Positions 47,311 through 60,156 are shown, numbered from the stretch's first letter. The stretch is 64,000 bases of DNA from Sipunculus nudus (GCA_026874595.1 CM049322.1:27629840-27693839); one strand, 5' to 3'. Translations and numbers: made by a program. The notes: a model not told the origin generated them from the letters alone.

Positions 47311-50040
47311 AATCTGTATAATGTAATTACATTTGGAAATGACGTCACAATAAACAACACAATATGATCACATTTTGCAATAAAAGTTCATTCAAATGGG
47401 TTTTAACCTTTAATTATCGGCTCTACATGGTCCCATATTTGTCCCGTGTCTGTCCGGTTTTCAGTGATCTGTAACTCAAGGATGGTGTTCACATCTGATC
47501 CTCCTGACAGACAGTATAGTCTAACATGAAACAATTGAAAAGATAGGATCTACGTCAAGTCTAAAATGTAGTCTCTTTACTGTGGCCAGAATATCTAACC
47601 GTTTGTTTTACAATGTGTTTATTTATTTAAAAAAAAATAGACATGCATAATGGCAAAATGACAAAGTTGAATAGAATAAGAGCACGTGATCAGTCGAATA
47701 CAGTCCCACTCGACATTTGTTTACGTTTTGGCGGCGCCGCGTCGTCAGATTGGATTACGTCATGTCAAATGTGGATACTTTAAGGTAAAAAGTTGGGTAT
47801 ATATATAATAAAATTAGGCCAAAAAAAGTATGATAATCAGCCACATTTTTTAGGAAATTATAGTGCGACATTTTATTTTTGACCTTTTTTGTATCTTTCG
47901 ATAAAATGTCATAATATGATCAGGAAAAAGCACGAAAATAACAATGTTTTTGCTAAACAGGTAAAAGCACTACATATCAAAGAAAATCTTATCAAAATTG
48001 TATTATTTTATCTTCTTAAACGATGATAATAAAAAGAAAAACTTTGATGGGGGGGGGGGGGGGTGTGCTTATGGGCTAAATTTGACGCGGGCGGTGCCTG
48101 AGAACCATATCCCTTTCATTTTTTTGCCATTATTTTTCATTAGACATAATCTTCCGAATTAACATGGCATACATGTACATGAATTTTTATCCATGATATT
48201 GTCTCGGGGCGTCTTTGTTAAGATTTATAAAAATTTTATATCAAACTACCATTTTCGACATATTGCAGAAAAATTATTGTACACAAAACCTACAAAATAT
48301 TTATACTAGTGGATGCACCCGATCATCAACGTCAACATGCAAAAAATATTTCATTGAAATGTGGTCACACTTTCTTTTCTTTCTTTTTATAGACAGAGAT
48401 AAGGGTCCTTCATATTGCACGATAACCCTGAATGAAATAAAAAAAATAATATTGAAATATAACTTGAAATTTGGTTTTATTTTGTAGCATTTCATTCATA
48501 TCACTTAAGGCTTGCTAGGCTCTGCTATGCATTACACTGGTATACTCTCATTCTTGAATATTGGGTAATCTTTCCTGGAATTTTAATTTTTACCTCATTT
48601 GGCCGTGTTTAACCTGTTTTTAGCATTATTAATTACACTTACACATTTTTGTTAATCAAATATATCTTTTCATATGACATTTTTTTCCTTATTGTATTAT
48701 TAAATGGTTTCAGGCCACAGTTTTCATGCATTTCACAGTACAATATATACTTATCTGATTATTTTATGCTCATGCATATTAACATGGAAAATTTAAATTT
48801 TTTTACAGCATTTTATTTCAGTTAATAAATTAAAAGTGTATATTTATACTTCATCTCATCTCCACTTTCTTCCTTATTCTAGAAATAATTTACAGGGTTT
48901 CATACATTCCAGATGGTATTCTACACACATGTTACAATCATATAAAGTTGAAATACTGATACTCTTACACCTATACATGATCATAAGAGGCTCCTGCGTC
49001 TTTCATGTAGTCTATGAAAGAGTACAGTCAACATGACCACTAGTATTTGATACAAATATATTATCAAAATCATGTTCAGCTGAGTTTTCTAGGCCTTTGC
49101 TACATTTTGGATTTAGTATTACAATTGATTACAATGGTTAAAGTGGACAGTTAATTATTTGACCACAATATGATGTATTGGTATAAAAGTTTGGATGTTC
49201 ATGTTGTGAGGAATTGCATTTTTTCTAAACCTGTGGAAAACTGAATGTTAATTTCAGTATTAAATATAAGTTGAGAAACTTTTATAATTAGTATAATGAT
49301 ATCGTTTATTCTTCAACCAAAACGGCTCCAACATATATAACTGATGTGAAATTTGAAATCAATTTTACTGAATCTTTTATTTTAGTTAACAAAATTAAGC
49401 TTGTACATTAACATGAAAACTCCGATGAACAAAACTGTTTTTGAATAATAATCTAAGGAGTAATCAAGGAGATACTGTGTTGTTGCATTATTATTTTTTT
49501 AGTGAATTTTCTTTTTTTGCGTAATTTGACATTTTATGAACCATATTAATGATAAATGATGCAACTTATAATTTTGCATTAACTTATATTTTTTTTATAT
49601 TGCAAATTTATGAATTTGTAAAATAAAAAAAATGAATATAATAAAAAATAGGATCTAATGAAAACGTATTCATTATTATCCGACCAAAAATGGGTATGCA
49701 GGGAAAAAATGTTTGAATATAAACGTAAATCATTATTCCCCTGACTCAGCAGAAAGTGAAATAAAGTGATCAGTTGTTTCTGTCCATCTCTAAATATTTC
49801 ATAAGCAACACAGTATCTCAAAAACCTTTACTAGCCAGTCATGTCAGATTATTAGGTTGTATTTAGTATCTGATTATCACCAAATAGCATGGCTATTTCC
49901 TATTTGCTTCTCAAATGCAAATATATATAAAAAATTATTTAAATACAAATAAGTACATTTTGCAATTGCTCAAATTTCACAAAATTCAGCATTTAATAAA
50001 TATAATAAATCACCAGTATTAGAACTATTATTTTATATTT

Positions 50041-50142
50041 GATTTAACTTAATTCATCAATTGAACAAATATATATTTGGACGAATCTTGGATGAGCAGA
50101 TAAACCCACCTCTGCTATCCTTGTCACGCAGCTAACAGAGTA
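50041..50142. other. Short spacer
   Basis: AT-rich flank of family A copy R1 leading into the 75-bp array. Confidence 0.4.
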
Positions 50143-50793
50143 ACATGAACATCACACCGCCAGACAGAGTGACCGGACCATGCAGGTGGTATCGGATGCG
50201 GTCATCATCGTTATATAACATGAACATCACACCGCCAGACAGAGTGACCGGACCATGTAGGTGGTACCGGATGCGGTCATCATCGTTATATAACATGAAC
50301 ATCACGCCGCCAGACAGAGTGACCGGACCATGCAGGTGGTATCGGATGCGGTCATCATCGTTATATAACATTAACATTACGCCGCTAGAACGAGTGACCG
50401 GACCATGCAGGTGGTACCGGACCTATACGCGGTCATCAGCGTTATATAACATGAACATCACGCCGCCAGACAGAGTGATCGGACCATGTAGGTGGTACCG
50501 GACGCGGTCATCAGCGCTATATAACATGAACATCACGCCGCCAGACAGAGTGACCGGACCATGCAGGTGGTATCGGATGCGGTCATCATCGTTATATAAT
50601 ATTAACATTACGCCGGCAGACAGAGTGACCGGACCATGCAGGTGGTACCGGACCTATACGCGGTCATCAGCGTTATATAACATGAACATCACGCCGCCAG
50701 ACAGAGTGATCGGACCATGTAGGTGGTACCGGACGCGGTCATCAGCGCTATATAACATGAACATCACGCCGCCAGAGAGAGTGACCGGACCAA
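50143..50793. repeat. 75/81-bp minisatellite, 8.6 copies
   Basis: The unit is ACATGAACATCACGCCGCCA, GACAGAGTGACCGGACCATG, CAGGTGGTACCGGATGCGGT, CATCATCGTT then ATATA. An 81-bp form adds six bases (CGGACCTATACGCGG). Units 3-5 (from 50,293) recur as units 6-8 (from 50,524), an offset of 231 = 75+81+75. It is GC-richer than its surroundings. Confidence 0.95.
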
Positions 50794-50996
50794 AAAAATA
50801 TGCGAAAATAAAGAATGAATGTGCAAAAATGCAATGTCCCGGCGTCGTTTTTTGTCACTCGTCCGTCGTCCAATATGTTACGTCGTACTCTCTCAGATGG
50901 CTATCGGTAGTACAATCCACACGACAACTTCTCATTTTTAATATTAAACCCATTTCATTAGGGTTCCAGCAAACCATGGTCATTTGGTCATTTTAA
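50145..50996 (+). CDS. Repeat-encoded open frame, 283 residues, doubtful
   Basis: One frame stays open through all units as a 25-residue repeat, MNITPPDRVTGPCRWYRMRS then SSLYN. The 81-bp units add two residues (TYT for M/T). It then runs 70 more residues into unique sequence ending QQTMVIWSF. The ATG has A at -3. Unit-to-unit changes include several silent ones (ACA/ACG, TGC/TGT, TAT/TAC) and some replacements (T/I, S/A, M/I). The minus strand is also partly open across the array, which weakens the case. I see no signal peptide or family. Confidence 0.2.
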   Translation: MNITPPDRVTGPCRWYRMRSSSLYNMNITPPDRVTGPCRWYRMRSSSLYNMNITPPDRVTGPCRWYRMRSSSLYNINITPLERVTGPCRWYRTYTRSSALYNMNITPPDRVIGPCRWYRTRSSALYNMNITPPDRVTGPCRWYRMRSSSLYNINITPADRVTGPCRWYRTYTRSSALYNMNITPPDRVIGPCRWYRTRSSALYNMNITPPERVTGPKKYAKIKNECAKMQCPGVVFCHSSVVQYVTSYSLRWLSVVQSTRQLLIFNIKPISLGFQQTMVIWSF

Positions 50997-51249
50997 CATC
51001 CCTTTTGATTTAAAAAGAAAAGGACACATTATGATGATGTAACGATGTACTTCATGTATCTTCCCTGGTTCTTTAATCTGGATGTATTATTTATAAACGA
51101 TTAAAGTCTGTTTCACAGCGGGTGCCGATTAATATTTGGCAATATTGTCATACAAAGGCAGAACAGTGCCAGGGAGTCATGAAGGAGTCATTCATCTAAG
51201 TATAAGCTTGTGCAATAAAGAAAAATATTTGAAGAAAAAAAACATGTTT
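50794..51249. other. Unique sequence, nothing recognised
   Basis: Non-repetitive DNA between the 75-bp array and the next family A copy. It encodes only the tail of the doubtful frame above. Confidence 0.5.
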
Positions 51250-52699
<1,450 letters not shown>

Positions 52700-52710
<11 letters not shown>

Positions 52711-53101
52711 ATAGCTTACCTCAAGCCTATAAGCCTATAAGTAGATTAATTACATACCAAAAATGAGATCAAAATTTTGTAATTTTGTTAAGTTATTAGC
52801 ATTAATGAAAAATAAGTACCTTTAATTTTGCCCAAAGATGACCATGGCACATTTTCTTCCTGTAAGCACTGTTGATATAATTTTCACAGCTTGTGCTCAT
52901 ATGGATTTAGTCTTTTATAATCTGAAATTTGAAACCTATTAATAAAATACTGTAGATTTTATTCAAGTTTTCAAGCACCATGTCAAGTATTGTTAACATC
53001 AAGCCTGCTCCCCAGGCTGTTATGTAATCGCTTCACTCCTGACCAACTCCCTCTGTCTAGGTGAGCTGGGTCAGGCTGTCTGCAGTAAATACCACAGAGA
53101 G

Positions 53102-53151
<50 letters not shown>

Positions 53152-53965
53152 CCCCATTCAGTTGACAGAATCTGTACAATAAACAAGATGAATCTTATAA
53201 TTTTACATTTTTTCAGTAACCAGCAGTAACCAGTGACCCCTCCCCTCCACCTACCACCTAAAAAGAGGAATTTTATAATTTAAATGTAAAATTCATTTTT
53301 GTTGTTGAGACGAACAATTTGATTTTTTTCAAACAAAAAAAATTTCCGGATTTGAATCCTAGAATTCAATTGTAATTAAATATTTGGATCTGATGTAAGT
53401 TCTCATTGACATGTTTTAAGATTTAATCAGATATAAATACTTCTATTAAAATTTACTGGGCCTTGATATGAATAACACTGTTAAACTTAGTTAATCAGGA
53501 ATATCGTACAAACTTTCGTGGGATTAAAATTAGATCATATGGTCATATATTTAATAGTGAAAACTTAATAACGTTTGCACATTTTTTGTTTATGAAATGT
53601 ATCCTTTCATATAACACTTAGGCCCAAATTTTCCTTGTTGCATCATTAAATGGTTTCAGGCCACAAGTTTCATTTATAATTATTACACAGTGCAAATGAG
53701 ATATATACATATTTGGCTTGTTTTAACATAATTATTAATTTTTGTTTATGCTTATATGATTTTTACAGCGTTTTATTTAAGTTAATAAATTAATGTTTAT
53801 TATTATACTTTGGCTCATGTCCATTATTCTATAATTTACAGGATTCCATTTTAACAGGGCCTTTTCCTCGTAGCTTATATATGAAAAATCAAAAGAAACA
53901 AGTATATTTTGCATTTGCATTTTCAAAAATTCATCTGAGCGACATGATCCATGGGTCCCTTATTT
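52700..53965 (-). mobile_element. Family A reverse copy R3, truncated
   Basis: Starts at CTAGATAGCTTACCTCAAG, equivalent to 44,580 in R1, directly after the CCCATGGGTCCC end of R2. It contains ATAATTTTCACAGCTTGTG, a CT tract (53,105-53,148), AAGATGAATCTTATAATTTT, TATCCTTTCATATAACAC, AATGGTTTCAGGCCACA and the end motif ATCCATGGGTCCC at 53,950. Confidence 0.6.
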
Positions 53966-54120
53966 ATATTTGGCATAAGTATTTCTGAATATATTTTCTA
54001 TATACATGCAAGAAATTAGGTCAATATAATTAATAAAATAAGTTATGGGCCTGAAAATAATTCACTTTTTCAGGTTTACATCGCATATTAGGCCTTTAGT
54101 CCATCATCAGCTTTAGTGTG
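53966..54120 (-). mobile_element. Family A fragment R4
   Basis: TATTTGGCATAAGTATTTCT followed by TACATGCAAGAAATTAGGTC matches the region around 44,455-44,515 of R1. The fragment stops within about 150 bp and follows R3 with no spacer. Confidence 0.4.
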
Positions 54121-54336
54121 GATGTAACAATTTTTAAGTTTAATAAGAAAATTGCTACATTGTAACATTTCAAAAGGCACCTCCTGGTGGTACAGATGAT
54201 AGCGTCTGCTTACAAGCGTTGTCAAATAATATGGAACCACAAATTTGTTGAAATCAATGCAATCTACTACTCAAGCGCCTGAAGTTTGCTTACAATTATA
54301 GTCATGTTCTTTTAACTTACCATGGAAGTGCGCAGA
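54121..54336. other. Spacer, nothing recognised
   Basis: Short non-repetitive stretch. Confidence 0.4.
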
Positions 54337-54715
54337 CCCCCCCCCCCCCCCCCCCACACACACAGCCGTCATGGTAACCTCCCCTCCCCTAACCTAACCT
54401 CCCCCCACCACACACACACAGCCGTCATGGTACACCCCCCACCCCCCGGCCCCCACCCCCACCCCCCAACAGACACAACCGTCATGGTACCCCCCCCCCC
54501 CTCCACACACAGCCGTCATGCTCCCCCCCCCCCCCCCCACACAAACACAGCCGTCATGGTACCCCCCCCCCACACACACACACAGCCGTCATGGTACCCC
54601 CCCCCCCCCACACACACACACAGCCGTCATGCATGGTACCCCTCCACACACACACACACAGCCGTCATGGTACCCCCCCCCCCCCCCCCCACACACACAC
54701 ACAGCCGTCATGGAA
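54337..54715. repeat. C-run/(CA)n/AGCCGTCATGGTA compound array, about 10 copies
   Basis: Each unit is a run of about 8-18 C, then (CA)n, then AGCCGTCATGGTA. Run lengths vary between units. Proline/histidine-rich plus frames and glycine-rich minus frames are by-products. Confidence 0.93.
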
Positions 54716-54807
54716 CAGATACACTGATGTACTGATTAGAAAAAGTTCCCTCAATGTCGAGTGTACAACTTAACGGTGAAGGAGGTGAGTGTGTACAGAT
54801 TGACCAA

Positions 54808-55474
54808 CCAATGTAGGCCGCACTAAAAACCATGCAGAAATAAGCCCAGTAACAGAACAGACAACCAATGTAGGCCGTACTAAAAACATGCAGAAATAAG
54901 CCCAGTAACAGAACAGACAACCAATGTAGGCCGTACTAAAAACATGCAGAAATAAGCCCAGTAACAGAACAGACAACCAATGTAGGCCGTACTAAAAACC
55001 ATGCAGAAATAAGCCCAGTAACAGAACAGACAACCAATGTAGGCCGTACTAAAAACCATGCAGAAATAAGCCCAGTAACAGAACAGACAACCAGTGTAGG
55101 CCGTACTAAAAACCATGCAGAAATAAGCCCAGTAACAGAACAGACAACCAATGTAGGCCGTACTAAAAACCATGCAGAAATAAGCCCAGTAACAGAACAG
55201 ACAACCAATGTAGGCCGTACTAAAAACCATGCAGAAATAAGCCCAGTAACAGAACAGACAACCAACAATAAGCCCAGTAACAGAACAGACAACAAACAAT
55301 AAGCCCAGTAACAGAACAGACAACCAATGTAGGCCGTACTAAAAACCATGCAGAAATAAGCCCAGTAACAGAACAGACAACCAATGTAGGCCGTACTAAA
55401 AACCATGCAGAAATAAGCCCAGTAACAGAACAGACAACCAACAATAAGCCCAGTAACAGAACAGACAACAAACA
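54808..55474. repeat. 57-bp minisatellite, about 10 full copies plus truncated units
   Basis: The unit is CCAATGTAGGCCGTACTAAA, AACCATGCAGAAATAAGCCC, AGTAACAGAA then CAGACAA. Two units lack one A (56 bp). At 55,260-55,320 and 55,438-55,474 short units keep only AATAAGCCCAGTAACAGAAC plus AGACAA. All three minus frames stay open and hydrophobic (for example CLFCYWAYFCMVFSTAYIG). Frame switches at the 56-bp units argue against a protein. Confidence 0.95.
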
Positions 55475-56398
55475 CTGACAGGGAGTGGCTCTCTCCAGGC
55501 CAGCTGATTTACTTACATGTGACTATATATTTTTTTTTAATCTTTAAACAGTACACTATTTTAAGCACCTAGTTACAGCAAGCCACTTTTAGCAGGCAAA
55601 TATTCAACTACATGTTTGACAATATCTCAAAAGTGTTTTTCCCCTCTATCATCTATCTCTCTATTTATCTTGAACTGAAATTATAAATTTTAATTCTATA
55701 AAAACGTTAAAACTTCATTTTTCAAGAAGAAGACACACAAAAGTTTATTTAAAAAATAATATTTTTTTTATTAAATGTTAAAAATCATGTTAAAAATGAA
55801 CAGCTTATACATATGGATACCAACAGAGAACACTGTACCAGGTTTAAAACAATGCATTATCTAAACACGTTTTGGATTGATTTTCGATATAGGGTTTTTT
55901 GCAAGTTCAAGCTCCCTAAAAAGCATAAGTTATGTATGAAGACCTGCAAGATATAGTATATAAAAGACTGATATTTTAAAATATTTTTCCTGGTGCAGAA
56001 CTAGGCAAAATAATGAAGAATCGTAAATGTTCCTTTTTTGATAATATTAGAGGCTTATTCTATATATAAATGTTCTGATCTTTACCAGTGTAAAAAATAA
56101 ACCTCTGTAAATTGAACAAAGTGCTGCAATAAATTGGCGGGAGATTTATGTAAGGGGGGATTGTATTTTAATGTATTTTCCGTTAATATTTTTTTTCCTA
56201 GTGGAAGAACAGAATGACTTCTTAACTAGTTACTATGTGTAAATATATTAAAATAATAATAAAACAGATTACAAAATAAAGAGTGACCATGCACGTCACG
56301 CCCGCATTTAATTATAAAAAAGGTTTCCTGTATGTGAAGACCCACTACTAGTATAACACTAGTATGTATATTATATATATATATATATATATAAACTA

Positions 56399-56444
<46 letters not shown>

Positions 56445-57547
56445 AACAAAGTGCTACAATAAATTATAATAATATATTATATAAATTATATATATATATA
56501 TATATATATAAAATGCCACCATATATGTGTCAGTAAAATGTACTTCTGGCTTTTATCAAGCTTTATACCTTGTGATCTTTCTGCTGAAAGTTTTCTTCTG
56601 CTTCCAAAGTGACCCCCCCCCCCCCCCCAACAAAACTACATGTATAAACATATCAGTTTCGGTAGACTTCAGATCATATATATAATCATTCAACATATAA
56701 TTTTATAATAGAAAGACGCTGAGGGAGTCAGAGAGAGCTAGAGAGAGTAAAGAGCGTGTGTGTGTACTAACAAATGTGAGTCTTGTTATTGCTGTATAAA
56801 CACTATACTATTTTTATGATTATGGTGATTATTATTATTAATAAATTTATTATTATGACAATGATGGTTTTATTATATTTGCTTGAATTCAACGAAAAGT
56901 AAAGTCTTTTCTCAGAAATAAATACAAGGATATTTCAGTAATATTCAAGGAATTACAACATTTGTACATCAGCCTATAACGGCCGAAACTTTAGTGCTAA
57001 AAAGAAAAAGTGTATAGTCTAACAGTAACACCATGATTAAAAAAAATGGAAAGGTTTCCCCCTCAGTAATCTGTGTTGTCTACTTGGGTTTTCTGTCTGT
57101 TACGATATCACAGTGTGTGTTTCTTTGTTTCAGTAGTAAGTATTATATGCTATAATGCATCATCACATATATCTGAGTTGTAATTACCGCCAAGGCTTAG
57201 TTTCCGTTTTCATGACTTGTTCATGATTTTAATGAGTTAATCAAGTTGTTATATAACAGGCGACTACTCTTTGTGCAGAGCCTTTAGTTATAGACACTTG
57301 CTGCACATGTAACTAAAAGAACCATATTGCATGCACGTAATATATGGTTTTCAATCAATGAACAAATTCTGTGTAAATTGCTTTTTATTGATACAAAGTG
57401 CATAAATACTTTGTGGTGGGATTGTAAGATTGTAAGATAAAACGTGAACGAATTTATTTATATCTGCAAATAGATCTAGAAAAATCAACAAGTTAGATCA
57501 GACAGATTTACTGGTGCACAGCTTCGTACAACTAGCTGGTGTATCCA
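55475..57547. other. AT-rich DNA, no gene recognised
   Basis: Contains TA tracts at 56,371-56,394, 56,405-56,441 and 56,487-56,510, a C run at 56,612-56,628 and an ATT patch at 56,833-56,855. A 25-bp phrase starting ATTGAACAAAGTGCT is repeated at 56,111 and 56,441 with one mismatch. Confidence 0.55.
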
Positions 57548-58312
57548 TTAGGTCAACATGTCTGATGTCTTACCTGGTGTAGTTTGTACCGGTACACCTG
57601 TATACTGTATAACAGGCAAGATATCTGAAGGCTGATCTGGTGTAGTTTGTACCGGTACACCTGTATACTGTAAACCGGTAATATATCTGATGGATGTCCT
57701 GGTGTAGTTTGTACCGGTACACCTGTATACTGTAAACCGGTAATATATCTGATGGATGTCCTGGTGTAGTTTGTACCGGTACACGTGTACACTGTATAAG
57801 AGGCAAGATACCTAATGGCTGACCTGATGTGGTTTGTACTGGTACACCTGTACACTGTATAAGAGACAAGATATCTGATGTCTGACCTGGTGTGGTTTGT
57901 ACCGGTACACCTGTATACTGTATAAGAGACAAGATATCTGATGTCTGACCTGGTGGGGTTTGTACCGGTACACCTGTATACTGTATAAGAGACAAGATAC
58001 CTGATGGCTGACCTGGTGGGGTTTGTACCGGTACACCTGTAAACTGTATAAGAGACAAGATATCTGATGGCTGACCTGGTGTGGTTTGTACCGGTACACC
58101 TGTATACTGTATAAGAGACAAGATATCTGATGTCTGACCTGGTGTGGTTTGTACCGGTACACCTGTATACTGTATAAAAGACAAGATATCTGATGTCTGA
58201 CCTGGTGTGGTTTGTACCGGTACACCTGTATACTGTATAAGAGACAAGATATCTGATGTCTGACCTGGTGTGGTTTGTACCGGTACACCTGTACACTGTA
58301 TAAGAGGTAAGA
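57548..58312. repeat. 63-bp minisatellite, about 12 copies
   Basis: The unit is CTGATGTCTGACCTGGTGTG, GTTTGTACCGGTACACCTGT, ATACTGTATAAGAGACAAGA then TAT. The left three units are about 61-62 bp with TAAACCGGTAATATATCTG. Almost every unit contains the 12-bp palindrome TGTACCGGTACA. The length is a multiple of three and all three minus frames are open, so frames of up to 270 residues (57,553-58,365, period SYTVYRCTGTNHTRSDIRY) are best read as by-products. Confidence 0.95.
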
Positions 58313-59320
58313 TATAAGCCAGGGACGATCTTAATTATATGACAGTAAGATCTACCTTCAAACAAGAATCACTGCATTCTAAACTCGTGATAACACCTGC
58401 CCCTTTTATTCAAACACAGATAATTTATCAATAACACTTTACATATATATGATTTCCTTCAGTTGTTTCACGTTTTCAGACAAGGCTGGGGTCTACGTCA
58501 CGTCTGCTTACACAGACGACAGGGTCTGTATAGGATAAAGGTGCACGGTTTTTAAAGGCTGTCAATACAGCCAAAGCTTACCGGACCCACACATTCTTTA
58601 TTATACGGCTAATAATGAAAATATGAATAATAAAACCAAACGTGTCTCATGATTGCCTCCTCAAACAGTTGTTGAATTACATTAGCAAGTAGGACCTGGC
58701 AGCATTCCGTGAAGGTTTTCCTGATTTATCCTCTTTATATTGCTTAAACATCATCCATGTCAGTCCCCCCCCCCCCCCACACACACACACACACCTTTGA
58801 CCTTTGACCTTTGTGTGCGGACTGTCTGTGTGTCCACTGCTGTGCCACAGTGAATGCATGTGAAGCCAAGCTGAGGCCGGGACTGTACAGCCAGGGATTG
58901 ATGTTACGTTTTCCACGATGCGTGTTTAGATGTTTACAGTCTGTGTTTATTTTATACTCAAGCTGAGAGCTAAACTTTGCCCTGGATACTTTCTCTTTGT
59001 GTGAGAAAATCGAGCTTATTTGCATATTCAAATCAGCTGTCTAGACCGCTGTACATCTGGGTTAAACATAAATAGTTTGGCTGGCTGCTGGTAGCATCTC
59101 GCTGTTTTTTTATATGGCCGCTGTTACATGTTCGAGATCAAGTTATAATTGTATATAATGCCTGGGAACAATAACCATATGAATGCTAAGTATAAAGGGC
59201 ATAAAAGGCAAAATAAAATACTGTACTGTAATGTGCTTAAACATTCCTGTACCGCATGTGATTGAAGGCCTTAAGGGCGTATACACGTTACACACATAGA
59301 CCACCGTGCGCTACGCAATA
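58313..59320. other. Unique sequence, nothing recognised
   Basis: Non-repetitive except for a C run with (AC)n at 58,765-58,793. Overlapping minus frames there are not recognisable. Confidence 0.5.
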
Positions 59321-59422
<102 letters not shown>

Positions 59423-59426
59423 CGTC

Positions 59427-59570
59427 GAGGGAAGAATGAGAATCTGGGAAGATCCAGAATCTTCTCGGGAAAAAATGAAAATTCTCCTTTTTTCCTGGAA
59501 GATTGAGAATTCTCATTTTCCCAGGAAGAATGGGAATTCTCATTTTTCCCAGCTTCTTATTCTCTAAAAA
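59427..59570. repeat. GAATTC-palindrome repeat cluster, left block
   Basis: Diverged units are built on GAGAATTCTCATTTT, CCCAGGAAGAATGGG and GGGAAGAATGAGAA. The motif appears in both orientations. It matches a second block at 59,790-59,990 across about 220 bp of unrelated DNA. Confidence 0.8.
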
Positions 59571-59789
59571 CGTCATCTCAAGACCAGTTTTATATAATAT
59601 TTATCTCAACTTGCAAACTAAAGCTTCATATATCATTCACATAATACTATTTTAAGTGAGTGTACATTTTTTTTACTACTTAAACAGTTCAGAACTAATG
59701 TGAAAGAAAGATAATCAAAGTTTCTTTTTGAATCATAAAAAAATGAAAAATAATATAAAAGTTAAAAGTTCCGATAAATATTCCTGCAT

Positions 59790-59990
59790 GTTCTTCTCGG
59801 GATAAATGAGAATTCTCATTTTCACCAGGTTTGAATTTCAAAACTGAATTCCAGTCTCTTCCGGGAAAAATGTGGATTCTCAATTTCCCGAGAGAGACTG
59901 GAATTCTCATTTTTCCCGTGAAGAACAGGAATTATTTCATACCATCTCTTGATTCTCATTTTTGCCGGGAAGATTCTGGATATTTCAAGA
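59790..59990. repeat. GAATTC-palindrome repeat cluster, right block
   Basis: Contains a perfect 18-bp palindrome AAATGAGAATTCTCATTT at 59,804-59,821, then GGGAAAAATGTGGATTCTCA, GAATTCTCATTTTTCCCG and GATTCTCATTTTTGCCGGG. The same vocabulary appears in the left block. Confidence 0.82.
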
Positions 59991-60004
59991 TTATCATCCT
60001 TTCC

Positions 60005-60023
60005 TACACACACACACACACAT

Positions 60024-60078
<55 letters not shown>

Positions 60079-60107
60079 CACACACACACATATACATATA
60101 TATATAA
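60005..60107. repeat. (CA)n(TA)n(CA)n(TA)n microsatellite
   Basis: A CA tract, a TA tract, a second CA tract and a short TA tail follow each other without a spacer. Confidence 0.96.
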
Positions 60108-60156
60108 ATAATTAAAGTACGGTTAGTTTGACTTCATCAGTTTTGTGCGACAGATC

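Larger units (their letters stand above)
45700..48450. mobile_element. Large inverted-repeat (foldback-like) element with tandem core
   Basis: The left arm, about 45,705-46,440, and the right arm, about 47,340-48,450, are inverted copies. Paired phrases, read left to right and then as the reverse complement of the right arm, include: ATCGTGCAATAT (45,719; 48,410), CCACATTTCAAT (45,769; 48,353), AGTTGATGATC/CGTTGATGATC, CCAAAACGTAAACAA (46,086; 47,720), TGTATTCGACTGA (46,114; 47,690), GAGACTACAATTTAGAC (46,227; about 47,565) and ATGAACTTTTATT (46,393; 47,381). The right arm has extra sequence including a G run at 48,050-48,063. The core (46,440-47,340) is tandem repeats. No transposase frame was found. 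Confidence 0.65.
44133..50040 (-). mobile_element. Family A reverse copy R1, interrupted
   Basis: Begins with the inverted terminal module: TTTAGCTCTGACTATAAA, GAACTATAGCG and repeated GTCTGTCCGTC to 44,250. Shared internal phrases follow: GTTAGATGTCCCC (44,303), CTTCGAGATATTAAGGAAAA (44,362), CCTATTGTTAC, a CT-rich block (44,932-45,306) and GGTGAATCTTATAATTTCAT. The copy resumes at 48,483 with TTTGTAGCATTTCATTC and continues to CAAATTTCACAAAATTCAGC (about 49,970). Roughly 2.9 kb between about 45,550 and 48,480 is foreign. The piece at 49,050-49,900 matches the other copies only patchily. Confidence 0.55.

Noticed and set aside
54322-54735. Proline/histidine-rich protein
   Set aside because: It is produced by C runs and CA repeats whose lengths vary without regard to frame.
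54770-55475. Hydrophobic minus frames (CLFCYWAYFCMVF...) as a multi-pass membrane protein
   Set aside because: All three frames are open because the 57-bp unit lacks stops, and 56-bp units and short units move between frames.
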